NCBI RefSeq assembly: GCF_002556635.1
Contig: NZ_MWMO01000012.1
Span: 80,461-144,460 of the forward strand
Source of the DNA: Novosphingobium sp. PC22D
Lineage (GTDB): Bacteria; Pseudomonadota; Alphaproteobacteria; Sphingomonadales; Sphingomonadaceae
Length of the DNA stretch: 64,000 nucleotides
Direction of reading: 5' to 3'
The notes under the pieces are model-generated. The model made no database searches and was not told the DNA's origin. It saw nothing but the letters and a program-made list of their open reading frames with translations. Positions 57,767 to 64,000 of the stretch are shown here, one piece after another. Position numbers and translations under genes: made by a program. Numbering within the stretch: the first letter of the stretch is position 1; every line of letters starts with the position of its first letter.

Positions 57767-58992
57767 CGTGCATCACCCCCGAATGTCAGAAGAAGGACCG
57801 CCGCCTGGCGCGTGACCCGCGCCTCACGGTCGAGGACGTCAAGCTGCGTCTCTGCCAGCGCCGTTTCGGCCGAGATCACATCGAGCAGGCCCGCGCGCCC
57901 GGCACCGTAACTGGCGGTTTCCAGATCGGCCTCCTGCCGGGCAAGCGGCAGCAGCGTATCCTGCGCCCGGCGCCATTGCGCGACCTGCATGGCATGAGTC
58001 GCAAGCCCGCGCTCCAACTCGGCGGCCAGCGCGCGCCTTGTATCCTCGCGCTGCGCCCGGGCCGCCGAAAGGTCCGCCTCGGCGGCCGCAATGCGTGGGT
58101 TCTGGCGCTTTCCCGGGAACAGCGGCAAGGTCATGCTGGCCCCCACCGAGACGACATTGCCATAATCGGGATCGCGATGGCCGAAAGACAGGCTCACGCC
58201 CCAGTCCGGACGCTTCCCCGCGCGCGCCATCTCGGCGTCGGCCTGCGCCGTCTCGATCCCGGCATCGGCCGCGCGCAGGCGCGGATTGCTCTCGATCGCA
58301 AGGCGCAACTCGGCCGGATCGAAGGCGAATGCCGGCACCCCTCCGCGCGCGTGCGGAGCATCATCACCCGTCCAGCGCGCCAGCATGGCCCGCGCCTGCG
58401 CCTGCTCGGCAAGGACCACGCTGCGCCGGTCTTCCAGTCCGGCGATTGCCTGGCGGATACGCAGGCTCTGCCCCGGCCGGGCGCTGCCGGAAGCAACGCC
58501 TGCCCTGGCAGCAGGGACCAGATGCCCGAGCCGCCCCAGCACGACGTCGATCGCCGCCAGCCGCCTGTCGGCATAGGCGAGATCGATCCATGCCGTCGCG
58601 GCGGCAACCGTCACGTCGAGCCGTGTCACCGCCGACCGCGCCAGGGCCAGCCCCGTCGCGGCATCGGCGGCGGCCTCGCTGGCGTGGCGCTTGGCGAGAT
58701 TGGGAATGTCCTGCTGCAAGCCGATGCGCTGGGCGGTCATCATCGAGCCGTCGAGCGTGAAGGCGGGCGGCCCCGAGACGGGAAGATTGTCGAGACCGAG
58801 CGAGAGCCGCGGATCGGGCAGTTGCCCGGCGGCGGCGGCGCTCGCCTCGCTTGCCGAGACCCGCGCAGCGCTGGCCTCGATCATCGGGGCACTGGCGCGC
58901 GCCTGATCGAGCGCCTGCTCGAATGTCAGCGGACCCGCCAGCGCCGGGCACGCCGTTCCTGCCAGAAGCGGCAGGGCCATGAGTAATCGCAT
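57763..58992 (-). CDS. cusC: TolC-family outer-membrane efflux channel (CusC-like)
   Basis: 409 residues from MRLLMALPLLAGTACPALA, a clear signal peptide; a longer frame upstream is excluded for lack of one. Two TolC repeats: GPLTFEQALDQARASAPMIEASAARVSASEASAAAAGQLPDPRLSLGLDNLP and, in the second half, LRLAIESNPRLRAADAGIETAQADAEMARAGKRPDWGVSLSFG, each beginning the long alpha barrel. No N-terminal lipid Cys, unlike E. coli CusC. Outer-membrane component of the metal pump; its stop overlaps the cusB start. It is 142 bases downstream of the His/Cys-rich protein gene. Confidence 0.9.
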   Translation of the reverse strand: MRLLMALPLLAGTACPALAGPLTFEQALDQARASAPMIEASAARVSASEASAAAAGQLPDPRLSLGLDNLPVSGPPAFTLDGSMMTAQRIGLQQDIPNLAKRHASEAAADAATGLALARSAVTRLDVTVAAATAWIDLAYADRRLAAIDVVLGRLGHLVPAARAGVASGSARPGQSLRIRQAIAGLEDRRSVVLAEQAQARAMLARWTGDDAPHARGGVPAFAFDPAELRLAIESNPRLRAADAGIETAQADAEMARAGKRPDWGVSLSFGHRDPDYGNVVSVGASMTLPLFPGKRQNPRIAAAEADLSAARAQREDTRRALAAELERGLATHAMQVAQWRRAQDTLLPLARQEADLETASYGAGRAGLLDVISAETALAETQLDVLDREARVTRQAAVLLLTFGGDAR

Positions 58993-59134
58993 GAGAAGTC
59001 CTGTCCCGTCGCGCGCCGCCGGGTCGGGGGTCGCGCGGACACCTGATCGGACACGACACGGCGACCGGCGCAACCGCGCCGACCTGGCGTCGGCGCGAGT
59101 CGCACGTGCCGCCGAATCACATCCGGCGTATGGT

Positions 59135-59557
59135 TCAGGCGGACAGGATGGGAGGTTCCGTCATGGGGGGTGCGGCAAGCCCGCTCAACTCTGCCGTGCG
59201 GACGGCACGATGCTGCTGCGCGATCACGGACGGTGCCGGCGAAAGCGATGCCGTATCCGGGAGAAGAAGCGCCGAACCCGATGCAATCGTCAGGCAATGG
59301 CCGAGATCATGGCACGTCTTGCCGTGATGTCCCGCCGGGGGGCAATCGTCGCAATCCGTTATCGGTCCCGATGCGGTCGCCGCATGATGCATCGGACCCT
59401 GCTTCCCGTCCGCATCCATCGCATGCCGCTGCACGCCCGCCATGTGGCCGCAACCCGGCATCGCCGCCGCCTCGATACGATGCGCGGACGCGATGCTCTG
59501 GCCCAAAAGGCCGAGCATCGCGCTTAACGCAATGAGACAGGCGATCAGTCGCGACAT
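59135..59557 (-). CDS. Small secreted His/Cys-rich protein upstream of the Cus operon
   Basis: 140 residues from MSRLIACLIALSAMLGLLGQS, a signal peptide (an ATG at 59719 adds a leader without one). The mature part is rich in metal ligands: CGHMAGVQRHAMDADGKQGPMHH, then DCDDCPPAGHHGKTCHDLGHC, so seven Cys/ten His in ~50 residues. Not a recognised family; comparable small periplasmic proteins sit at the head of copper-resistance operons. It is co-directional with cusC, 142 bases upstream. A copper or silver sequestration role in the periplasm is a reasonable inference. Confidence 0.6.
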   Translation of the reverse strand: MSRLIACLIALSAMLGLLGQSIASAHRIEAAAMPGCGHMAGVQRHAMDADGKQGPMHHAATASGPITDCDDCPPAGHHGKTCHDLGHCLTIASGSALLLPDTASLSPAPSVIAQQHRAVRTAELSGLAAPPMTEPPILSA

Positions 59558-59789
59558 ATCCGACGTCTTATACGCCGAATGGCGATCACAGTCTTGTTGA
59601 AAATCAAAACCGAGGGCGCTTCCTGCCAGGGCTGGCGATTCCAGACCCACACCACTCGCGGAAATCTTCCACGCAGATCCGGCGCTATCCGACTTGCAAT
59701 CTGTTACCTGGGTCGGCACCCAGATTGGGGCCCGGACCGATTTGAAACGGACCAGCCCTAAATTATCTTGTTGTATTTCGATGATTTTA

Positions 59790-59834
59790 TGGTGAGCCCT
59801 GCTGGGTTCGAACCAGCGACCTACTGATTAAAAG
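59790..59834 (-). other. 3' fragment of a tRNA-Lys(TTT), probable attachment-site scar
   Basis: On the minus strand 45 bases match the 3' part of a tRNA: anticodon loop CTTTTAA (anticodon TTT), 3' anticodon stem TCAGT, T arm GCTGG-TTCGAAC-CCAGC, acceptor strand AGGGCTC, discriminator A and an encoded CCA at 59792-59790. The matching 5' half (GAGCCCT..., ACTGA stem) is absent in the neighbouring sequence. This is the core duplicated when an integrase inserts an element at a tRNA 3' end; the integrase gene starts 134 bases away. The full tRNA should be at the other end of the element, outside the window. Confidence 0.75.
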
Positions 59835-59943
59835 TTGCAGTGGCCTTGTCCGGAGAGTTCCATAAACATCTATTACATAACAGTTATTTGATCAGCGGGG
59901 CCCAATGAGTTCTTGATTTGTTCAAGAGTATCCGGCACAATAT

Positions 59944-59958
59944 GTTACCTTAGGTAAC
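59944..59958. promoter_or_regulatory. Palindrome GTTACCT-T-AGGTAAC over the integrase leader
   Basis: Seven-base perfect arms with a single central T, ending 9 bases before the integrase ATG at 59968, so binding would block the ribosome site or transcription start. Suggests an autoregulatory or excision-related site. Confidence 0.5.
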
Positions 59959-59967
59959 AGGTGGATC

Positions 59968-61230
59968 ATGGGTAAGAAGGTCGGTCTGACAGATCCTCAA
60001 ATCGCGAGCCTGCGTCCTCCAAAGAGCGGCCAGGAGGAATACCCGGACCATGTGATTAAAGGCCTCAGGTTGCGCATTGGTGCGAGCGGCGTCAAGACTT
60101 ACATTCTGCGAAAGCGCTGCAATGGCCGCCTGCTCAATCTGACGCTCGGTAGGCATTCCCTCCGGTTCAAACTTGCAGATGCACGGAAGAAGGCTCGCGA
60201 TCTGCTCGTCGATATCGATCTGGGTAAGGATGTGGCGAAGAAGGCCGGCGAGAAGCGCAAATACTCCTCCGGCGTCGCGACGGTGAAGGATCTGGTCGAG
60301 ACGTACCTCGAGCAGGAAGTGAGAGGGAAAAAGCGGAGTGCGGGAGAGATCGAGCGATCTTTCAACGTGTATATCCTCCCCGAGATCGGCAGCCGGATCG
60401 CATACACTATTACTCGTCGCGACGTGACCGAACTCAACGAGAAAGTTGCTTTCGGCGGAGCACGGCCAACGCCAGTCCAGGCGCGCAACGTGCACCGCTA
60501 CCTCTCGTCGTTCTTCACATGGGCCCTACCCCGGCTCGATGCCATCCCCGCCCATCCCTGCCGCGATGCCTGGTACCCCAAGCCGCCCGAAGCCAGAGAC
60601 CGTGTCCTGACGGATAGGGAACTGGCAGCGCTGTGGCACTCAGCGTGCGACGAAGGATATCCTTTCGGCAATTTCGTACAGCTCCTGATCCTGACGGGAC
60701 AGCGGCGTGGCGAAGTGCTTGGTGCGGCGCTCGACGAGATTGCAATCCCGGAACGAATCTGGACGATCCCCGGTGAAAGGGCCAAGAACGGCAAAGCCAA
60801 CATTGTCCCGCTCTCGCCACAGGCTTTGACGGTCGTCGAGTCAGCCGTGGCCGCGGCAGCTCTGGATACTTACGATCCTTTGCACAGACGACGGCTGGTC
60901 TTCGCGTCCGAGACAACCGCCGAAAACACTGTGAGCGGCATCACGAGGGCATGGAACCGAATCCGAAAGCGCGCCGACGGGATCATGGGCTTCGAAACTA
61001 GCCACTACCGCATACATGACATCCGCAGGACAGTCGCCACCGGGCTTCAGCGGATCGGCATTCCGCTCGTCGTGAGCGAAGCCGTCCTCAACCATCAGTC
61101 TGGTTCGACCAAGATCGGTGTAGCCGCAGTTTATCACCATCACAAATTCACCGAGGAGAAGCGGGAGGCGCTATGCACGTGGGGAATCGAAATGGAAAAA
61201 ATTGCTAGAAATTTCTCGCTCACGGACTGA
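59968..61230 (+). CDS. Tyrosine recombinase (integrase) of a genomic island
   Basis: 420 residues. N-terminal arm-type DNA-binding domain (LTDPQIASLRPPKSGQEEYPDHVIKGLRLRIGASGVKTYILR, about 8-50; DUF4102-like), a SAM-like core-binding domain (VKDLVETYLEQEVRGKKRSAGEIERSF, about 95-185), and the catalytic domain. Catalytic residues are Arg near 248 (GQRRGEVLG), His-x-x-Arg near 350 (HDIRRTVATGL), a second His in NHQSG, and the nucleophilic Tyr near 389 (AVYHHHKF). P4-type integrases of this form act at tRNA genes, in keeping with the tRNA-Lys fragment just upstream. GC content and codon use are lower than in neighbours, which argues for transfer. Confidence 0.92.
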   Translation: MGKKVGLTDPQIASLRPPKSGQEEYPDHVIKGLRLRIGASGVKTYILRKRCNGRLLNLTLGRHSLRFKLADARKKARDLLVDIDLGKDVAKKAGEKRKYSSGVATVKDLVETYLEQEVRGKKRSAGEIERSFNVYILPEIGSRIAYTITRRDVTELNEKVAFGGARPTPVQARNVHRYLSSFFTWALPRLDAIPAHPCRDAWYPKPPEARDRVLTDRELAALWHSACDEGYPFGNFVQLLILTGQRRGEVLGAALDEIAIPERIWTIPGERAKNGKANIVPLSPQALTVVESAVAAAALDTYDPLHRRRLVFASETTAENTVSGITRAWNRIRKRADGIMGFETSHYRIHDIRRTVATGLQRIGIPLVVSEAVLNHQSGSTKIGVAAVYHHHKFTEEKREALCTWGIEMEKIARNFSLTD

Positions 61231-61313
61231 GCAATTTGGCCACCAGTCCAGGGGCGCATCTCGCGCCAAATGCAGCCGGTCGAAATATGTTCCTGAACCT
61301 ATCGCTGGGAAGG

Positions 61314-61347
61314 GTGTGCAATTAAGAGCTACTCGTAGCTAGCACAC
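61314..61347. promoter_or_regulatory. Nested inverted repeats upstream of the flavin reductase gene
   Basis: Outer arms GTGTGC (61314-61319) and GCACAC (61342-61347) enclose an inner repeat AGCTAC-TC-GTAGCT (61327-61340). The inner pair is perfect with a 2-base spacer. The set lies 51 bases before the reductase ATG and 84 bases after the integrase stop. A MarR-type operator is a natural guess since the reductase carries a MarR-like domain, though that domain normally acts on the enzyme. Confidence 0.45.
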
Positions 61348-61397
61348 AACACACTTTGTGAAGGACGAAGGAGCCGCAAGGCGGAACGCGAGCGATA

Positions 61398-62351
61398 ATG
61401 AAAGCAAAATTATTGAGAGAGGCACTCGGCAACTTCGTGACCGGTGTGACGATCGTTACGACAAGCTACGACGGTCGAGATATAGGCCTCACAGCTAATA
61501 GCTTCAATTCAGTATCGCTTGATCCGCCACTCGTGCTTTGGAGTCTGGCGAAAAAATCTTCGAACATCGACGCGTTCATGAATGTCGACGCCTTCGTGGT
61601 TCATATTCTTGGTGCCGATCAGGAATCGCTGTCGAACAAGTTCGCCACGCGCAGCATCGACAAGTTCGAAGGCGTGGACTTCGAGAGAGGCATTGATGGA
61701 GTTCCGCTCTTACGCGACTGCGCTGCGCGCTTCGAATGCCGGACGGCCTATCGCTATGATGGGGGCGATCACATCATATTCGTCGGCGAAGTGCTCGATC
61801 TTGAACATTCCGAGAAGGAGCCGCTGCTTTTTCACCGCGGCAAGTACGCGCGCAAGACCTACCCGGGCGGTGAAAGCGGTCCAAACCGGCGCGACCTGAA
61901 CTATCTCATCGCCCGCGCATATTTCATGTTGACCAACGAGGTGCGTCTGGAGGCCGCTGGGCTGGGTCTGTCACCGGTCGACCACTACGCCTTCTCCGTC
62001 ATAATGCAGGGCGGCCCAGCCACGATCGAGGATGTCAATGCCATGCTTGGCGCGTCGGGCTGGCACTGGACCGAGAACGATATCCAAAGGCTGGCAAGCA
62101 GCGGTTATATCGAATTGGACGAGGAATCTCGTCTATCCCTCACCAAGGCGGGCCGCGAGCCCATGATCGGTTTGTTCGCGAAGGCGAAGGCCCGCGAGGC
62201 AGATGCGCAGAGCGCTTTTTCCGCCGATCAGCTCGATCAGTTGCGTTCGCTGCTGTCGCAGCTACTCGACACGCTTGAAACCAACGGCGAAAATGGCTCG
62301 ACCCCTCATCTTGAAGTGATGCACGCCTTGCAGGCCGATCAGGACAACTGA
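61398..62351 (+). CDS. Flavin reductase with C-terminal MarR-like domain (HPA hydroxylase reductase type)
   Basis: 317 residues. Residues 1-160 form the flavin reductase domain: LREALGNFVTGVTIVTTSYDGRDIGLTANSFNSVSLDPPLVLWSL (flavin loop), RFECRTAYRYDGGDHIIFVGEVLDLEH, PLLFHRGKYAR. Residues 175-300 are a winged helix of MarR type (RDLNYLIARAYFMLTNEVRLEAAGLGLSPVDHYAFSVIMQGGPATIEDVNAMLGASG). The order and length match the reductase component C1 of Acinetobacter p-hydroxyphenylacetate hydroxylase, where the extra domain controls activity by the aromatic substrate. It would supply reduced flavin to a monooxygenase encoded elsewhere on the island. Overlaps the convergent hexapeptide gene by 13 bases. 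Confidence 0.9.
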   Translation: MKAKLLREALGNFVTGVTIVTTSYDGRDIGLTANSFNSVSLDPPLVLWSLAKKSSNIDAFMNVDAFVVHILGADQESLSNKFATRSIDKFEGVDFERGIDGVPLLRDCAARFECRTAYRYDGGDHIIFVGEVLDLEHSEKEPLLFHRGKYARKTYPGGESGPNRRDLNYLIARAYFMLTNEVRLEAAGLGLSPVDHYAFSVIMQGGPATIEDVNAMLGASGWHWTENDIQRLASSGYIELDEESRLSLTKAGREPMIGLFAKAKAREADAQSAFSADQLDQLRSLLSQLLDTLETNGENGSTPHLEVMHALQADQDN

Positions 62352-62953
62352 TCGCGAGGCGAGCTCGCCAATTCAACGGGCTGCGCCGCTATCCTCGTCC
62401 GCTTCCTGTCGGCTTCGACCTGCGACAGTGGGTCGGTTTCGCGCAGGCTGGACAGAGCTTCGAACGTCAGGCGCTGATAGTCGCCATTTCCATCGTTCCG
62501 CCATGAGATTTCTTCCGGCGACAAGGTGCGAACCAGTTGCGCCGGAACCCCCATCAGCAAGCTGCGCGCCTTTGCGGTCATGCCGTGGGGAACCAGCGAC
62601 ATGGCCGCGATCAGGCATTCCGCACCCAGAACCGCTGAATCGAGAACGACCGAGTTGATTCCGACAAGACAGTTCTCGCCGATTTCGCAGCCGTGGATGA
62701 CGGCGCCGTGCGCGATCGTGGCGCCGCGCCCGATGACCGTATCGCGCTCGGTGGACACGTGCACCGTGGCGTTGTCTTGAATGCTGCAATCGGGCTCCAC
62801 GATGATCCGCCCAAAATCGGCCCGCAAGCTTGCGCCCGGTCCGATGTAGCACCCGGGCCCCACGATCACGTCGCCGATCAGCGACGCCAGAGGATGGAGA
62901 TAGCTGCCGGGGCCTAGCACCGGCCGAACGCCCTGGAATTCATAACAAGGCAT
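62339..62953 (-). CDS. Hexapeptide-repeat protein of the PaaY/CaiE/gamma-carbonic-anhydrase group
   Basis: 204 residues. Left-handed beta helix with repeats GDVIVGPGCYIGPGASLRADFGRIIVEPDCSIQDNATVHVSTERDTVIGRGATIAHGAVIHGCEIGENCLVGINSVVLDSAV; the metal His pattern of gamma-carbonic anhydrases is partly present (TVHV, IAHGAVIHG). PaaY and CaiE relatives stand beside acyl-CoA catabolic genes and act as thioesterases or unknown helpers. A charged tail (about 170-204) carries no domain. Upstream on the minus strand, 49 bases away, is the acyl-CoA dehydrogenase gene. Function in the island is unknown. Confidence 0.82.
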   Translation of the reverse strand: MPCYEFQGVRPVLGPGSYLHPLASLIGDVIVGPGCYIGPGASLRADFGRIIVEPDCSIQDNATVHVSTERDTVIGRGATIAHGAVIHGCEIGENCLVGINSVVLDSAVLGAECLIAAMSLVPHGMTAKARSLLMGVPAQLVRTLSPEEISWRNDGNGDYQRLTFEALSSLRETDPLSQVEADRKRTRIAAQPVELASSPRDQLS

Positions 62954-63001
62954 ATCGCCTCCGCCTTCCCGTCGCGAAGCGAAATCGGTCGTGAACCCGC
63001 G

Positions 63002-64000
63002 TCAGTTCATCTTCCGCTCGTCCAGGCCAATTCCGCGACCGATGATTTCCAGCATGATCTCACTAGTGCCTGCAAAAATGCGGCTGATGCGCGCATCGGT
63101 GTACATGCGGCTGATGCGGTATTCTTCCATGTATCCCGCACCGCCATGCATCTGCACGCAGATGTCCATGACCCGGCCTTCCAGCTCGCTGGTCAGCAGC
63201 TTTGCGGCGGACGCATCTTCGGCAGTGAGCGACTTGTCGTTGAGCAACATCACGCACTGGTCGACATAGGTCTGCGCCATGTCGAGTTCGGCGCGCATCT
63301 GGGCCATCTTGAACCGCGTGTTCTGAAATGCGCCGATCGGCTTTCCGAAAGCACGCCTTTCCTTCACATAATCGAGCGTGAGATCGAAAGCCGTCTGTGC
63401 GGTGGCCATGAAGCCGATGGCCGCGATCAGCCGTTCCTGCGCCAGCATCTGGGCAAGGTACTTGAAACCCTGCCCGGCCTCCCCGATCAAGTTCGCCTTG
63501 GGCACCTTCACATCGTTGAAGAACAGCTCCGCAGTATCCTGCGACTTCAGCCCCATCTTGTCGAGCTTGCGGCCCCGTTCGAACCCTTCCATGCCCCGTT
63601 CGACAAGGAACAGGCTGATGCCGTGCGGCCTGTCGGGATCGGTACGGGCAGCGACCACGATCAGATCGCCGAGTATGCCGTTGGAGATGTAGGTCTTGGC
63701 CCCGTTCAAGACCCAGTGATCGCCGTTTTCGACCGCACGGGTCTTCATTCCGGCAAGGTCGCTGCCGGTGGACGGTTCGGTCATGGCCACCGCCAGGATC
63801 GTCTCGCCCGACACGATTCCGGGCATGAAGCGATCCCGCTGCTCATCGTTGCACAGCTTGTGGATGTAGGGCGCGACAAGATCGTTATGCAGGTTGATAT
63901 AGAACCCGATGTCGCCGTAGCGCGTCGTCCGTGAACAATGCGATTTTGGCTCTGGGACGGCGCAGGGCCATTCGCGGCGGGCTGTGGCGAGCTGTTGTGG
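63002..64000 (-). CDS. Acyl-CoA dehydrogenase, 5' end outside window or disrupted
   Basis: The frame is open from 63002 to the window edge, so at least 333 codons; the ATG at 63826 is internal. Core signatures: EQRDRFMPGIVSGETILAVAMTEPSTGSDLAGMKTRAVENG (FAD/substrate loops), NGAKTYISNGILGDLIVVAARTD, GFERGRKLDKMGLKSQDTAELFFNDVKVP, and in the C-terminal domain TFDLTLDYVKERRAFGKPIGAFQNTRFKMAQMRAELDMA with HGGAGYMEEYRISRMYTDARISRIFAGTSEIMLEIIGRGI. The catalytic Glu lies in the FAGTSEIM part or the earlier helix. From TRYGDIGFYINLHNDLVAPY (about 63928-63860) upstream the family pattern is lost. Confidence 0.85.
   Translation of the reverse strand, partial: PQQLATARREWPCAVPEPKSHCSRTTRYGDIGFYINLHNDLVAPYIHKLCNDEQRDRFMPGIVSGETILAVAMTEPSTGSDLAGMKTRAVENGDHWVLNGAKTYISNGILGDLIVVAARTDPDRPHGISLFLVERGMEGFERGRKLDKMGLKSQDTAELFFNDVKVPKANLIGEAGQGFKYLAQMLAQERLIAAIGFMATAQTAFDLTLDYVKERRAFGKPIGAFQNTRFKMAQMRAELDMAQTYVDQCVMLLNDKSLTAEDASAAKLLTSELEGRVMDICVQMHGGAGYMEEYRISRMYTDARISRIFAGTSEIMLEIIGRGIGLDERKMN

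Noticed and set aside
59790..59870. A complete tRNA gene at the island edge
   Set aside because: The 5' acceptor strand and anticodon 5' stem do not match; only the 3' 45 bases are tRNA-like.
1..64000. CRISPR arrays, rRNA genes, transposase genes
   Set aside because: No regularly spaced repeats, no rRNA signature and no complete transposase frame were seen on either strand.

Overview
This 64 kb window is high-GC, densely packed chromosomal DNA from an alphaproteobacterium, most likely a sphingomonad (Novosphingobium/Sphingobium-like). The assignment rests on a circularly permuted two-piece tmRNA gene whose tag reads ANDNEALALAA, a TonB-dependent receptor next to P450 and Rieske oxygenase genes, and the overall gene content. 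The genus is an inference; no rRNA operon or complete tRNA lies in the window.

Layout. 1-14 kb is mostly housekeeping: the 3' part of rsmA, a PilZ protein, malate synthase G, the tmRNA gene ssrA, mscL, a lemA/TPM-domain gene set, a Nudix hydrolase overlapping a tiny zinc-ribbon gene, and a valine-catabolic run (isobutyryl-CoA dehydrogenase, 3-hydroxyisobutyryl-CoA hydrolase, enoyl-CoA hydratase, mmsB), followed by a lipoprotein and a CoA-acylating aldehyde dehydrogenase.

14-42 kb is a catabolic region. It holds a flavin reductase, two SDRs, an alpha/beta hydrolase, a TonB-dependent receptor, a P450 with a [2Fe-2S] ferredoxin, an amidohydrolase, two Rieske oxygenase alpha subunits, two enoyl-CoA hydratase-like proteins, an aldo/keto reductase, three family III CoA-transferases, a luciferase-like oxidoreductase, a DUF35/thiolase-like pair that looks like a side-chain aldolase, an MFS transporter, VOC proteins, an NTF2-like protein and a nitronate monooxygenase. 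Together they suggest uptake, oxygenation, CoA activation and carbon-carbon cleavage of a hydrophobic alicyclic, aromatic or isoprenoid compound; the substrate cannot be read from sequence. The region also carries decay: a frameshifted VOC gene and an acyl-CoA dehydrogenase stump.

42-52 kb holds a membrane diguanylate cyclase and a compact, translationally coupled partial complex I operon: nuoA, a degenerate NuoB/NuoD-like gene, then nuoH, J, K, L, M and N. There are no NADH-input (E, F, G) or NuoI genes. 52-59.6 kb is a Cus-type copper/silver efflux operon (His/Cys-rich secreted protein, TolC-like channel, CusB fused to a CusF domain, CusA, and a separate CusF).

59.8-64 kb is the edge of an integrated element: a 45-base 3' fragment of tRNA-Lys (attachment-site scar), a tyrosine integrase with a palindrome over its leader, a two-component flavin reductase with a C-terminal MarR-like domain and a nested inverted repeat upstream, a hexapeptide-repeat protein, and an acyl-CoA dehydrogenase that runs off the window and may be interrupted at its 5' side.
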